A DNA stretch of 64,000 nt from Cydia pomonella (taxonomy: Eukaryota; Arthropoda; Insecta; Lepidoptera; Tortricidae): positions 9,459,001 to 9,523,000 of the forward strand of contig NC_084725.1 of the NCBI RefSeq assembly GCF_033807575.1, written 5' to 3'. The translations under genes and the position numbers were made by a program. The notes under the pieces are model-generated. The model had not been told where the DNA came from, ran no database searches, and saw only the letters and a list, made by a program, of their open reading frames with translations. Positions 45,701-54,447 of the stretch are shown piece after piece. Positions within the stretch are counted from its first letter, which is position 1. Each line of letters begins with the position of its first letter.

Positions 45701-48700
45701 CAATTGTAATTCAACTAACAATCACATCTGAACTTCTTTGAACAATCATTAGCACCCGTGAACGAAGAGCCGGCGCCGGTAAGAATAAGACAGTTGACTG
45801 TTGTCGAAGTTCAAGCCAAGCGCGAGCTCCGAACATTTCTGAGCAAAGAATGCGGGAGGGTGTGATTTGCACGGTGCGATGGGCACGGTGTGGACCTCCC
45901 GTCTCGGAGCTCGAGTATATTTGACCTATTCGGGTCGAAATTCTTTTCGTTGTCTTATTTTGGACCACTCGGTCACGCTTGTATCATGGTCATCTCATAC
46001 AAAAAGCTACACTCCGTCACATTTTTTGGAGACAATAAACGAGACAACGAAAAGAATTTTGACCCATTCACAAAGTAGTAATGAACATTGCAGTATTTTA
46101 TGTCTTTAAAGTCAACTAAACTATTCTCGTTAAAAAAAATAGGAATGGGGACAGTATTAACACTCTCGGGGATTTTAGCGATTCACTATAATGCACACCA
46201 TAAAATAAATTGTAAGATTCGATAAGTGCAAAACATGAGATTAAACAGTGCATAAATATAAAAACATTGAACTGAAGAAACCATCAAACAAAGGCAAAAG
46301 AAAAGCATATATTATACAATTATAATAACTGACATCTAGTTAGCTTGCTACATATTCTGAAAATAAAATATACTTAGGTGAAAATATACTTTTCTTTATC
46401 TTCGACAAATAACCACTCGAACACAATGCAGTAAATATATATTGTAATCAATGTGAAGTAGTTAAAGTTGCATTGACTATGCAGTTAAGCGTATAATTAT
46501 GGTTACATTTAAGTTGATGTTGCAGTCGAAAATGCAAAAGCTCATAACCCCTCGTGCGGCAAGATGCCTCCGACAACAGCGCGTGCGGCGGCCGCCATTT
46601 TTAATATAGAAAACTTGCCGCCTCGTAGCTGCGCGAAAATTGAAGATATTGCTTTGCCGCCCGAGGCGATAAGAGTAGAAAATCTAAATATAAAAAAAGG
46701 TTTAAATAGGTGTGAGTTAATTAATTCAACCAATGCATCAAACACCGCAATGTAACGAAACCCGGGAGTTCACACACAAATTAAGCTAATCCGGCCTTCT
46801 GGTTATTTTAAGACACCTCACCGCTCACAACTAACTTACCCAAAAAGGTCTTAATCGGCGGCATGGCTTTAGTGGGCATGGCCTGCTCGTTGGTGGAGCT
46901 GGGACAGATAAGCCCCAGTGGAATGCCCAGATCCACTAGCTCCATCTTACGCTTCATGTCTTCAATCTCAGCGAGCGTGCGTTTCTGCAACTCCGTGTAG
47001 GAGTCTGTTGAAAGAAGGGTTATTGGGTTTGAATTTAAACCCTCCCGGCTCTACTACTACTCTCTTCTTGACTAGTTGAAATTTGAAATACATTTCAGAG
47101 AGGAAACCTGCGTGTTTATGTGTAAGTAAATTCTTAAAAATATTGTAAGAGTCACAGACTTTGTGATGACAAACTTGTTACCATATATTTCTGCCCGTAC
47201 GCATCACGCACTCAACGTGTCGAACAGCCACTGTGATTTTAGCCTTTAGACCAGCGATACTCAACCTGTGGCCCACCTGACTTTTTTCAGTAGCCCGCCA
47301 GGTGTTCCTGGTATAGATCCTTGTCATCCAATCACCGTTAAGCAAATGAATCATGCGGCCCGTGGCTACAAGGCAAAACCGTCTTTGTAACCCTTAAAAA
47401 CAGGTTGAGTATGGCTGCTTTAAGACATAATAAGCTAGGATAACTGCTTACTATAAAGGGGCTGTCTGCTCTTTGTAATTGTATAAAAGTATTTAAAAAA
47501 AAAGCTGATTATTTACACACCCTGAAAATTCTTTCTGTTTGCTCCAGGTTTAGGTGGCTTCGCCAACTTCTTGCTCTCATCTTCAACGACCTTGGGAGGC
47601 ACAGGCTTCACACTCGACAACTTACCGATCAACACTGTGCTACCTGAAATAATTTTAGCTTGTTACATTCTCATTATTAAAGGTCTTTTATTTATTTATT
47701 TAACCTTTATTGCACAATACAAGATAGTACAAATGGCGGACTTAATGCCTTGAGGCATTCTGCACCAGTCAAGTATTGCGTCAAACAGAAACTTTCAATG
47801 AATGCGGAATAGAAACCCAGTCCCAGAGACATAAAAGTCACTGTGTGTATGTCTCAGTTTAAATTCAATCATATTGTTCCCTGAATCCTCCTATTTCTGG
47901 ACAATTTGCCCTTCGGGTATCTGAAGCAACCTCGCGAACTTATCCTACCTATCTATTGGCTGTGGGGTGACAATCCTTTCGGTCATTCTCGGCTCCGTCC
48001 GGCTCAGCATTGCTCCGAGCAATTATTAGGGTTGGCAAAACATGACGTCCCTATGCGTGCACAACTACACTACTATAATCACTTGAATTTTGACAACCCT
48101 AAATAGCCGAAAGGGATAGTGCCATACATTAGAATGGAACAGCATGATTTGACCCTGAATCTTTACAATGTCAAACTACATACCTGACATATGAAATAAC
48201 ATACCTGTCCCTGCAGGTGAACTCGCAGGCTTGGCCAGCGGGACAGCAGTGATTGGTGTCTTCTTCTGTATAGAAAATGCTCGGAGACGTTTCTTTGCAT
48301 TCTCCACTCCTTTAGATGACGGGAGCAGTTTGCGGGGGAGAGTGGGTGGAGTACTCTGAAATATCAAGGATAAACTTCAATTATTTTTTCCTTCTATTTA
48401 AATTCTATTTTAGATAATAACTTTTATTTATTTATATAGCCCTTTGTTCTGAACATGTTTATTGTTTTTATGATATTAAGTTAGTTTTGAATAGTTATAT
48501 GAAGTCACTTAGTTCAGTATCTCCTCTCTCTTGCCACTCTTGTCCAGATTGGTACCACTGTAAGTATATTTCATCTTCCCATCATGTTAATTGAGGGCCA
48601 TACGATCTTGACCCATCTGTAGGGTGCCACATGAGAATTCTTTGACTCCACTTTTCTTTCTTACATCTTAAAGTGTGACCTGCCCACCTCCATTTTTGCA

Positions 48701-49562
48701 TGTCTATGTGGCTGAGGATATCTGCTACTTTTGTTCTGGTTCTTATGTTCGAGCGGTTTCTATCCTGTTATTTTACACTGAGGATGCTCCTCTCCGTAAT
48801 AACTCTTAGAAGTGTAGGTACATTATCCTCAAGCCGCCCATTATATTTTGAATTTTTATTTTGTCAAATCAAAATTGGCAAGTTTTGATTGAGTTATAGT
48901 TTGTGTCACAGATTTGTCAAATCTACCCTTTAATAACATGATCTTCGTGAATGACACTAACTATAATAGAATAACAAATGAACACTGTTATCTAAATTTT
49001 TTCATTAACTGCTTTTTGTAATCACCCAAACTCCTTAAAACACAATAGATGTGGTTTTATTTACAGTATTGAAATAGGAACAATATTAAATCAAGTTTAG
49101 ATAGCTATTAAGAATAAAAAATATATCCTACTTATTGATGACAGTTCAGCCTATAACAGAAAACACCAACACACTGATGCAAATATTAAAACAGAATTTG
49201 TTTCTATGATGCTAAAAGTTATACTTCAATTGCTAAATAATTCACATAATGAGTAATTGCAATTCAATATAGATGGAAGCACTATTATAAATCAATACTG
49301 CACCACTCCCTAGGCACTATTTTCGGCCATGCACATGTACTATATAAACTATATATGTACCTGTGAGTACCTATGTATTTAAGGTATTTATATTTACTTA
49401 TGACCTAATTTGAAAACGAAATACTATTGTTACTATATTACCTTAAATGTAAATGGTCTTCAGTTTTACCTTAAAGCTTATAACGGTTCCTGGAGGGGTG
49501 GGCTCATTGGAATCTTGGTTGTCTGAACCCGGCAGACCAGAACTGGATCCCTCCGAATCCAT
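18721..49562 (-). CDS. Large Lys/Ser/Arg-rich, probably nuclear protein; 19 coding exons
   Basis: Exons in transcript order: 49470-49562, 48205-48355, 47521-47643, 46840-47004, 43622-44915, 42228-42365, 39243-39572, 38187-38372, 36562-36673, 35217-35346, 33754-34190, 32913-33191, 30664-30805, 29331-29439, 27799-27953, 26927-27008, 25162-25255, 21201-21408, 18721-18788. All have AG acceptors and GT donors, and every phase matches the next (4296 bases, 1431 residues). The start is MDSEGSSSG at 49562. Visible parts: an acidic/coiled stretch near TELQKRTLAEIEDMKRKMEL (exon 4), an RS/RD-rich and then acidic region (exon 5), long poly-Lys and an 11-Ser run (exons 10-11) that look like nuclear-localisation and phosphorylation sequence, a KRVSFADG motif (exon 17), poly-Pro (exon 18) and a PPEPPPG end (exon 19). 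I do not recognise the family; a role in chromatin or RNA processing is only a composition-based guess. The exon 14 donor (GG/GTACGA) is the weakest junction. Confidence 0.85.
19484..19866. mobile_element. Foldback MITE with ~100-base imperfect arms
   Basis: The left arm contains CCATACATCAGTTTTCTTAC and TAGTCGACATCTAGCGTCAAG. The right arm carries their complements with scattered mismatches. It lies in the last intron of the central gene. Confidence 0.75.
19939..20174. repeat. Near-perfect palindrome: 105-base arms, 26-base loop
   Basis: Arms 19939-20043 and 20070-20174 are complementary with a single mismatch (T in CTCATCGCC versus C). They are GC-rich and contain GCCTCGCCTCGAGCGG. A looser inverted pair, GCCTGAGTGGACG at 19876-19888 and its complement at 20840-20852, surrounds the structure. 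It lies in the last intron of the central gene. Confidence 0.9.
20505..20585 (-). repeat. tRNA-derived SINE fragment
   Basis: It shares the CTTACCGGGATTCGAACTAG... block and CCATCGGCTTCAT with the SINEs at 27497-27730, 35385-35545 and 53030-53225. The minus strand of this block is a tRNA-type B-box region. Confidence 0.65.
21480..21812 (+). mobile_element. LINE C-terminal remnant with zinc-finger-like tail
   Basis: A plus-strand frame reads GGQYLRYKDILKRHL then SWEELASRRSDW, the tail that follows reverse transcriptase in several LINE families. After a frameshift it continues with C-V-S-C-C-R-T-F and F-A-S-H-V-R-A-H, a C2H2-like finger. It lies in intron 17 of the central gene, antisense to it. 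Confidence 0.7.
22040..22640. repeat. Possible old foldback element
   Basis: CCCCACTTGGGGATGCGGTATCG near the left and CGCATACCGATAACACACCACC near the right are loosely complementary. The interior has a GC-rich patch (22140-22210). The element is weakly defined. Confidence 0.3.
22818..23385 (-). repeat. Older tRNA-promoter repeat copy, split by a MITE
   Basis: It shares the segments around ATATAGCAAATTTCATCG and the end CAAGAATTGCTC with the repeat at 23399-23951. The MITE 22948-23206 interrupts it, and a fresh copy begins immediately after it in the same orientation. Confidence 0.55.
22948..23206. mobile_element. Foldback MITE, GGTGGCCAAAAAATATGTGC family
   Basis: The ~90-base arms include AAAAAATATGTGCATTCCCG and ATACTGAGCAAC and meet near CCGAAATCG. 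The borders share TATATAC, a possible target duplication. Confidence 0.75.
23399..23951 (-). repeat. tRNA-promoter interspersed repeat, near full length
   Basis: On the minus strand it runs from TTTAAACGAGCAATTCTTG through an A box (TGGCCCAGCGG) and B box (GGTTCGAATCT) to the terminal hairpin CCGAGCAAAGCTCGG and CGCCCAGGT. A poly-A/T tract separates the tRNA-like region from the hairpin. Confidence 0.75.
24496..25031. repeat. Dispersed ~540-bp repeat, copy 1 of 2
   Basis: It is closely similar to 39820-40372 in the same orientation, including TCATCACACTTGCTCGAAAA, TTGTTCCCGCGGGA and CTCGGGTCTTTAATTCCCTC. No coding signal was found. Confidence 0.8.
25300..25525. repeat. 226-bp repeat with internal hairpin, copy 1 of 2
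   Basis: Nearly identical to 35906-36132. It starts ACAGTACATATGGGGC and contains the complementary GGCCATATGTACTGTA about 75 bases later. Confidence 0.85.
25526..25972. repeat. Dispersed repeat, copy 1 of 2
   Basis: Similar to 34259-34637 through AGCGGCGCTGTGCAC, GCGACAGGTCACGTGACCGA and the terminal CTCCCGGAGTGCAACCCG followed by T-rich DNA. It directly abuts the previous repeat. Confidence 0.75.
26040..26790 (+). mobile_element. LINE 3' fragment interrupted by a palindromic insertion
   Basis: Frames give E-Y-Y-C-Q-L-W-A-G-A-P then SVQRRAVRIVDDPKL and TARRRQGVHPHTLKLKW, ending GVYRFLKGRQRACN. This is the conserved LINE C-terminal region, broken by at least one frameshift and a stop. The 3' tail (GGCGGG...CCGTATGCTTGTTTGCCAG) is split by the hairpin at 26594-26740. 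Confidence 0.8.
26594..26740. repeat. Hairpin insertion: 52-base arms, 43-base loop
   Basis: Arms 26594-26645 and 26689-26740 pair with one C-A mismatch, which on the minus strand becomes a G-U pair, so a minus-strand RNA would be a full 52-bp stem. It lies inside the LINE tail, in the intron between exons 17 and 16 of the central gene. Confidence 0.85.
27497..27730 (-). repeat. tRNA-derived SINE
   Basis: On the minus strand the B box GGTTCAAATCC is at 27688-27678. The body has CACACAAGCCTTATTGAGC-like sequence (complement of GCTCAATAAGGCTTGTGTTG) and an ATATATAT-rich region. It matches 53030-53225 almost base for base. Confidence 0.8.
28243..28685. mobile_element. MITE with TACAGGGTGACC / GCCGTTGGAC-like ends
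   Basis: The left end ACAGGGTGACCTTAGCCATTGGACAAA loosely pairs with TTTGTCCAACGGCTATAC at the right. The open frame inside shows no transposase motif. Confidence 0.5.
29786..30770 (-). repeat. 124-bp GC-rich tandem array, 8 units, built from exon 13
   Basis: Eight almost identical units, with exon ends (GGGG/GTGAGT on the minus strand) at about 29795, 29919, 30043, 30167, 30291, 30415, 30539 and 30663. Each unit contains the exon 13 body (encoding RRLGEIKCDW and an Ala/Pro/Gly tail) plus 12 bases of intron start. Only the highest unit has the authentic upstream part and acceptor. Units differ by a C/G in the GGCCCC(C/G)GG run. Confidence 0.9.
31002..31211. mobile_element. MITE with ATAGGGACCGTGCGCG ends
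   Basis: ATAGGGACCGTGCGC at the left corresponds to the complement of GCATGCACGCTCCCTAT-type sequence at the right. The interior repeats TCTGCCATCTT twice. It lies in the intron between exons 13 and 12. Confidence 0.6.
31212..32519. other. Intron 12 sequence without recognised exon
   Basis: Mostly AT-rich. The stretch 32200-32450 is GC-richer, with repeated CTCGGCCTT/CAGCCTTCGGCC motifs of dispersed-repeat character. Confidence 0.45.
32522..33191 (-). repeat. Three tandem copies of exon 12, two decaying
   Basis: Copy 1 (32913-33191) is complete, encoding NSNYSFNDVIASQTGLYNKG and EYEPENYEMYEQLAMAYQSD. Copy 2 (32702-32871) keeps the donor and an open frame but lost the 5' part and its acceptor is poor. 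Copy 3 (about 32525-32660) keeps DVIASQTGLY but lacks the NYEMYEQ segment and has a weak GTGTCT donor. Confidence 0.85.
33476..33602. mobile_element. 119-bp piggyBac-like MITE with TTAA duplication
   Basis: TTAA at 33476-33479 and 33599-33602 flank an element starting CCTTTTGAACG and ending with TCAAAAGG. TTAA duplication with a CC(T/C) start is the hallmark of piggyBac-type insertion. Confidence 0.75.
34259..34637. repeat. Dispersed repeat, copy 2 of 2
   Basis: The counterpart of 25526-25972, with the same AGCGGCGCTGTGCAC start and GGAGTGCAACCCGTTG end. Confidence 0.75.
34689..34831. mobile_element. Foldback MITE, GGGCGTCCGCTAGC family, copy B
   Basis: Terminal GGGCGTCCGCTAGCTGGC and GCTAGCGGACATCC are inverted, and the interior shares AACGAAAAATAGTATGAGCA with copy A (5142-5296). 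Confidence 0.75.
34925..35005 (+). repeat. SINE 3' fragment
   Basis: CAACACAAGCCTTATTGAGC and GTCCTATAATATCTATTAAT match the 3' half of the SINE at 27497-27730, opposite in orientation. Confidence 0.6.
35385..35545 (+). repeat. tRNA-derived SINE
   Basis: The A box TGGCCTAGTGG is at 35393-35403 and a degenerate B box (CATTCGAATCC) at 35436-35446. This is followed by the CTGGTAAGGGCATTTATGTG block typical of the family. Confidence 0.8.
35906..36132. repeat. 226-bp repeat with internal hairpin, copy 2 of 2
   Basis: Almost identical to 25300-25525. A related fragment is at about 39157-39200. Confidence 0.85.
36773..37312 (+). repeat. tRNA-promoter interspersed repeat, near full length
   Basis: It starts at TTTAAACGAGCAATTC. 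The A box TGGTCCAGCGG is at 36987-36997 and a perfect B box GGTTCGAATCC at 37035-37045. It ends with CCGAGCTTTGCTCGG and CGCCCAGGTA. Confidence 0.8.
37516..38152. mobile_element. Long foldback element, ~290-base arms
   Basis: ACAAGGAAAGGTACCCAAC at 37516 is complementary to the sequence ending at 38152, and pairing continues with mismatches to about 37806 / 37863. The arms contain GAGTTTGGGCAGC and ACACGTGTTTTGTTATATC. It sits in the intron between exons 9 and 8, 30 bases from exon 8. Confidence 0.85.
38573..38830 (+). mobile_element. LINE 3'-end fragment
   Basis: GGCTGCAAACGGGCAGACGAGCCGCCTGATGG and GTTGCCAACCTTT are sequence types common at lepidopteran LINE 3' ends (recall, not searched here). 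It lacks coding domains. Confidence 0.5.
38831..38963. mobile_element. 133-bp foldback MITE with ATGTACAGTCAGCGTC ends
   Basis: Arms of about 60 bases pair almost fully around ATACTAAATATAT. The outer arms ATGTACAGTCAGCGTCAAAT and their complement are exact. Confidence 0.85.
39820..40372. repeat. Dispersed ~540-bp repeat, copy 2 of 2
   Basis: The counterpart of 24496-25031, in the same orientation. Confidence 0.8.
40714..41088. mobile_element. 375-bp MITE with 30-base TIRs and nested hairpin
   Basis: 40714-40743 and 41059-41088 (GTAGAGGTAAGGAGAACAATCT) are complementary with one mismatch. An inner inverted pair, GCGAACCACGTTCGACG and its complement, spans 40778-40855. Confidence 0.8.
41521..42362 (-). 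repeat. 172-bp tandem array, five units, built from exon 6
   Basis: Identical units begin at 41521, 41693, 41865, 42037 and 42209 (last one partial). Each carries most of exon 6 with its GTGAGT donor and a new acceptor (ACTGACAG before ACCCGCG). Only the highest unit has the original TTCCAG acceptor. Internal exon copies would be 134 bases, not a multiple of three. Confidence 0.92.
42366..43621. other. Intron 5, no exon recognised
   Basis: AT-rich with one GC-rich island at 43310-43370 (GCGCGCC-type motifs). There is a short direct pair TGTAATGTGATGTCACATTACA near 42657-42680. Confidence 0.45.
44916..46839. other. Intron 4, no exon recognised
   Basis: It contains an inverted pair, GTCGAAATTCTTTTCGTTGTC / GACAACGAAAAGAATTTTGAC (about 45935-46063), and a GC-rich patch at 46560-46680 whose open frames on both strands have no recognisable motif. 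Confidence 0.45.
47252..47417. mobile_element. hAT-like MITE
   Basis: CAGCGATACTCAACCTG and CAGGTTGAGTATGGCTG form TIRs beginning CAG. The flanks CTTTAGAC and CTTTAAGA resemble a diverged 8-base target duplication. It lies in the intron between exons 4 and 3. Confidence 0.6.
47945..48165. repeat. Dispersed repeat with TTTCGGTC / GCTCCGAGCAAT blocks
   Basis: It shares, in inverted order, TCGGAGCAATG(C/T)TGAGC, GGGACGTCA and ACTATCC-type blocks with 52565-52795. A short piece recurs at 18530-18595. Confidence 0.55.
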
Positions 49563-49925
49563 TTTTACCTTCACTTATAGTGTTACACTGCACTTTAATA
49601 ATATCACACTACAAATCATGAGGCCCTAAGGCTCCTCAAGGCATCGTGGTGAATAATACATAGCATTAATTTGACTTAAATAGCTGAAGAATAAAATAAT
49701 ATCATAATTAGCGATAAAGCACAAAAGTCAAAATGTCAGGCAGACATCATGCAGACATTGTTGAATTGTTGCTTTACGTTTTTTTTTTTTTATCGAAAGG
49801 CAACACTCCAATACATCCAAATATCACACACTGGAACGGCATAATATTTTTTTGGGATCGAAGTGCAATTCACAGAAAGAATAAGAATCATTTTATTTTC
49901 TATTCATTAATTTATATATATTAAC

Positions 49926-51128
49926 ATTTTATTTTTTATTTTATTTTTATTTTATTTTAACAACAACAAAATTACACAGCATTACAGTATATACTAATGC
50001 ACTGCGAAATTTAGGACAGAAAGTATATAAATGCATACACATCAGGTACAGAATACAATCTGGGACTAAGTAGGTAGATCATTAAATTGTGTTATACATA
50101 AAAATAGAATTACAAAACACAGGAGAACCTTAATAACTAACTGAGGACGGACGGTCATCCATTGCCTCACAATGGTTTTTGCATTGCTCACAAATTTGCC
50201 TCCAATTACTGGCAAAAAGATCGCAGTCTGGAGCCGACTGGAGAAGTGCGTTGATGTAGTGCAAAGCACGAACCAGTGGTGATTGCCTGTACGCCTTCGT
50301 GCGTGCTTTAGGAGCCGCAAGTAAGTCGCGATTACGAGGCCTAAAATTGAACTTTGCGACGGACAGAGAAGGGATGAGGAGGCGTACCAGCTGTGAGACC
50401 AGCTGAGGGCAGTCTGAATCTCCACGTAATATTCTGCACGCGCCGATCATAAGTGCATAATTACGCCTCACTTCTAAGGAGTTAAAACCCAGAGTTCCAA
50501 GTAAATATTTTGTCGGGTAAAGGAAAGGATAATACCCATAGACTTTTTTAAATAAAAATCTTAGAAAAGTCTTTTGGATTTTCTCCAGAAGCAAAGCGTA
50601 AGTGACCTCATGGGGGTTCCACACCACAGACGCTGCCTCCAGTTTACTCCTAACTAGAGAGGTATAAACAATCTTGATAACAATCGTGTTGTCAAAATCA
50701 CGAACGTTACGGATGACAAATCCCAATCTCCGATAGCATTCGGTAGCTAGGGTTCTCATATGAGCATGAAAGTTAAGATGCGGGTCAAATATGACACCTA
50801 GGTCTTTAATAGTGTCAACGCGGTTAATTAATTTCGTTCCTAACATGTAATTACCAACTAGCGGACTACGAGATCGGCTAAAAGACATCACAGAGCACTT
50901 CTCAGGGTGAAAAATCAGTTTGTTTGAGATACTCCATTCATATACCCTGTTAATATCTTCCTGGAGCGATTCAATGTCAGAAAGTTGCATATGCAAGAAG
51001 AACATATTTAAACCATAACCTAATACTGTACTTTGAGAAGAAAGTTGGTACAAATGTTCAGAAATATATCTACGGCTGATATCTGAACGTATCCTGATAA
51101 TAAAAAAAAACAATGAACTACCAACCAT
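49926..51128 (-). mobile_element. 5'-truncated LINE: C-terminal half of reverse transcriptase ORF
   Basis: The minus-strand frame 51128-50130 begins after the catalytic FADD region and reads SLQEDINRVYEWS, LIFHPEKCSVMSF and KDLGVIFDPHLNFHAHM, the post-catalytic thumb typical of jockey-group LINEs. It then continues uninterrupted to the stop at 50130. The 3' flank ends in an AAAAT-rich tail (plus-strand TTTTA runs near 49926-49960). An intact reading frame over 330 codons suggests a young dead-on-arrival insertion. Confidence 0.8.
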
Positions 51129-51186
51129 TCAAGATCTAATTGAATCGCGGGAAACTTTTTTTTTAGTTCGAATTCTGCGTTATCTT

Positions 51187-51662
51187 ATACATTTAAACGA
51201 GCAATTCTTGTATATATATATAATATATGTATATATATTTCCGGGATCTCGGAAACGGCTCTAACGATTTTGCTGAAATTTGGTATATGGGGGTTTTTGG
51301 GGGTAAATAATCGATCTAGATTAGTCTTATGTTTGGGAAAACGCGTGTTTCCGAGTTTTCATGCGTTTTTCTTTCGACGCAGAATATGGTCGCTAATTTC
51401 GTGTTACCGCCCGCTGTCCGTCTGGTCCAGCGGGTTAAGACTTAAGACGCGGACTGCTAAACGAGTGTTACGGGTTCGAATCTCGCCCGGTGATTAACTT
51501 TTTTTTTGTATTTTCAAGTTTACATGTAAGTAATTTTTTAATTTTTATTGTTTTAGACAAGTTTAATTTAGTAAAAAAATGTAGTTAAGATTATTGTACG
51601 ACATATACCACCATATTACAGTAAATAGTTATAACCGAGCAAAGCTCGGTCGCCCAGGTATT
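51187..51662 (+). repeat. tRNA-promoter interspersed repeat, near full length
   Basis: Same ends as 36773-37312: CATTTAAACGAGCAATTC at the start and CCGAGCAAAGCTCGGTCGCCCAGGT at the finish. The A-box region carries a short duplication (AAGACTTAAGACG). Confidence 0.8.
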
Positions 51663-52564
51663 ATGATAATATGAGTAGTATGAATCTGTAATATTTTTTA
51701 AGTCTACTAAGTTTGTTTACAAACAGTCTTGGTACTTATGTTGGTACACATAGTTTCTGAGAAAATGTATGGTACTCATTACGAAACATTGTTTATAAAC
51801 CTGGTATCTAAACAAAAATGTTGGTAGTGAATATGTGGCTTCAAACATCGTAAATACCTATGTAGTCATATTTAATTTATCTCTTTTTATTTACTGTAAT
51901 TATTTTACAAGTTGCAATGCATTCAATATCAATAAGGGTCACGAGTCACGGAAGTCAAGCAGATTTTGATTTGGTTATTCTGTTTCCAAAAATTAAGAAA
52001 ACTGAAAACACCCAACCGGTTATAGGTACAGTCAAGTGCAAAAATATGTATCGAAAGAATCGTTTAATAAATATGGTACTACGCTCTTATTACACTGGAA
52101 TAAGATGCTATGGGACGTAATATATTTTTGAGTAAGATGTATACACTTGACTTACTCCCGGGTTGTGAGTTGTGAGAGACCCAGGGTGAGATTACTCAAA
52201 CTTAAGTATATATTTTGGTATATTAAATAAATAAATAAAAGGGCTCGTAGAATTAGAAGCTTGGCTTGAGCTTGGCTCTACAAGAGATATAACTTTTTGA
52301 CAGCGCGAGCCTTATGGTTTCGTCTTGGCAACATTTTACATTTAAATGTTTTTGAAGGGATTTCATTTATTTTTGTAAGTTGCTTATGACAATCTTCCAT
52401 CCCTTAATTTAAAGGGTTGGGGGTTATTTACTATTAAAAATCCTGAAATACGTTTATGGGGGAATCTTTTATACAATCTGCTTTTTACTGATTCCCCATA
52501 CAAACTTCAACCACAGAATAAATAATAGTACTACCGTATAGTAACGACACTTCCTACAAAACCG

Positions 52565-52795
52565 AACATTGACAGCGATTCAGAGGGACGAATTATGCTG
52601 TCCCTTTCTAATGTATGACACTATCCTTTTCGGCCATTTATGGTTGTCAAAATTTAAGTCATTATCTTATCTGTGGTCGTACACGTATAGGGACGTCAAG
52701 TTGTGCCAACCCTTTGCTCGTTTGTTTTATTCTCGGAGCAATGTTGAGCGGAACGGGGCCGGGAAAAGCCGAAAGGAGTGTCGCCCCACTGTTTC
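52565..52795. repeat. Dispersed repeat inserted into an older repeat
   Basis: Related to 47945-48165. Flanking sequence on both sides contains GATTCCCCATACAAA followed by CC-rich DNA. Confidence 0.5.
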
Positions 52796-53029
52796 AACGT
52801 CTTTTTTGCCCTAACGCCATTTTCCTCCCCCTTTTCACCCCTTTTTACGGGCTAATTTTGGGGTTTTAAGAACTAATTATCTACATATCAAATTTAGACT
52901 TAATCGAGTCAGCGGTTATTGATTCCCCATACAAAATTCCACCCTCTAAGTGGCAAAAACTACAAGTTTTTAAATTTTTCTGTTGTTTTTGTACTAATAC
53001 GGATATAAAAAAATAATAATAATAATAAT

Positions 53030-53225
53030 AATAAATATTATAGGACATTATTACACAAATTGACTAAGTCCCACAGTAAGCTCAATAAGGCTTGTGTTGA
53101 GGGTACTTAGACAACGATATATATAATATATAAATACTTAAATACATAGAAAACACCCATGACACAGGAACAAATATCCATGCTCATCACACGAATAAAT
53201 GCCCTTACCAGGATTTGAACCCGGG
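53030..53225 (-). repeat. tRNA-derived SINE next to a (TAA)n microsatellite
   Basis: The SINE matches 27497-27730, with its B-box complement GGATTTGAACC at 53211-53221. A (TAA)n tract at about 53008-53032 adjoins its 3' end. Confidence 0.8.
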
Positions 53226-54358
53226 AAAACCAAACCGGGAATATACATACCAAATTTCAGCTGCCTAGGACTTCAGGAAGTACCCTAAGGGTTTTGATGA
53301 TCATCAATGAGTGAGTGAGTCAATGACGAAATCGGGGGTTTTTACATATGAAATATGAAAAAAATCCAAAGTATGAGAGCTATGCAATTGAAACGTTTTA
53401 TGATTAATAAGTCCACTATTGAAATTATATCCTGAGAATTTTGTTAGTATTGTATTCTTTGATTTTGTTTATCTGGTATAAGGGGCATTTCACGCCAAGC
53501 GGACAGCGATAAAAATGTCAGGTCATAGAATTGGGTCATATTTGGAATAGTTTTACTACTCGATGTTCTGAGTTTATGTATTATTTTATTTTATTTTTAT
53601 TCGGCACCGTTTCCGGTTTAGGTATAAGCAATTAAAAAATTGACAAAATCGGAGAAGTGCATTCTTCATAAGCTGATGTTGCTATTATTTAATAAACTGA
53701 AAAATAATTTTAATATTGATTTTTATACAAAATTAATTGCTCTTTCTCGCAGTTACAATAATTTAGATTATTTTCGATTATTCATACAAAAAACAGGAAA
53801 TAAAAATTTCAAGTCGAATTTATATAAAGTTCGATATTTTTGAAAATTCTTTTTTTTACTTTAAAATGTAGCTTGTAGTTCATAAAAAATGCCTGGAAAG
53901 TTTGAGAATGGGATCCGCATTAGTTTTGGAGATACATGAACTAAAGTGTAAACGTGCCGGTCTGCGCGTCGTACGTTTTCATCTAGGAATGGCAAATAAT
54001 GAGCTGGAAGCTCGTATAACTACACCTTAAGTCACAGAAAACCTGGAGTTAATTAAGGTCAAAGGTCACAAAAATTGGTTTATCACGAATATCAAGGTTT
54101 TCATAGCACATGAAGATTGTAGAGCGTAAAATCAAGTCATGTTCCAGACATTTTTTCAGTCCTTCAACCGTTTGCAGGATATTATGACCAAATTCTATGA
54201 CCTGACAGAAAAGGTAGGTAGTGCCCTTGCGCTTCGCGCAGCTCGTCTTGGCGGGGGCACTACCGTGCCCCCAGATTAATAATTATTATCGCTCTATATT
54301 TTAGTTCATTTATTCATTATATAGTAAAAATAAAACAATATTTAAGGAGTTCCTCATA

Positions 54359-54364
54359 TTTATT
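54359..54364 (-). terminator. Poly(A) signal of hsp70 copy 3
   Basis: AATAAA on the minus strand lies about 85 bases past the stop, in an AATAAATAAATATGAGG context like copy 1. Confidence 0.65.
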
Positions 54365-54447
54365 TATTTAATAAAATTAAAAGTAAATCAGTCTTTGCTC
54401 ATTTTTAAAACTATTAATTAGAAAATCCTATTACATCTAGTTGAGGC

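Noticed and set aside
46564..46755. Small open frames on both strands in a GC-rich patch of intron 4
   Set aside because: No phase-compatible splice sites to the neighbouring exons and no recognisable motif.
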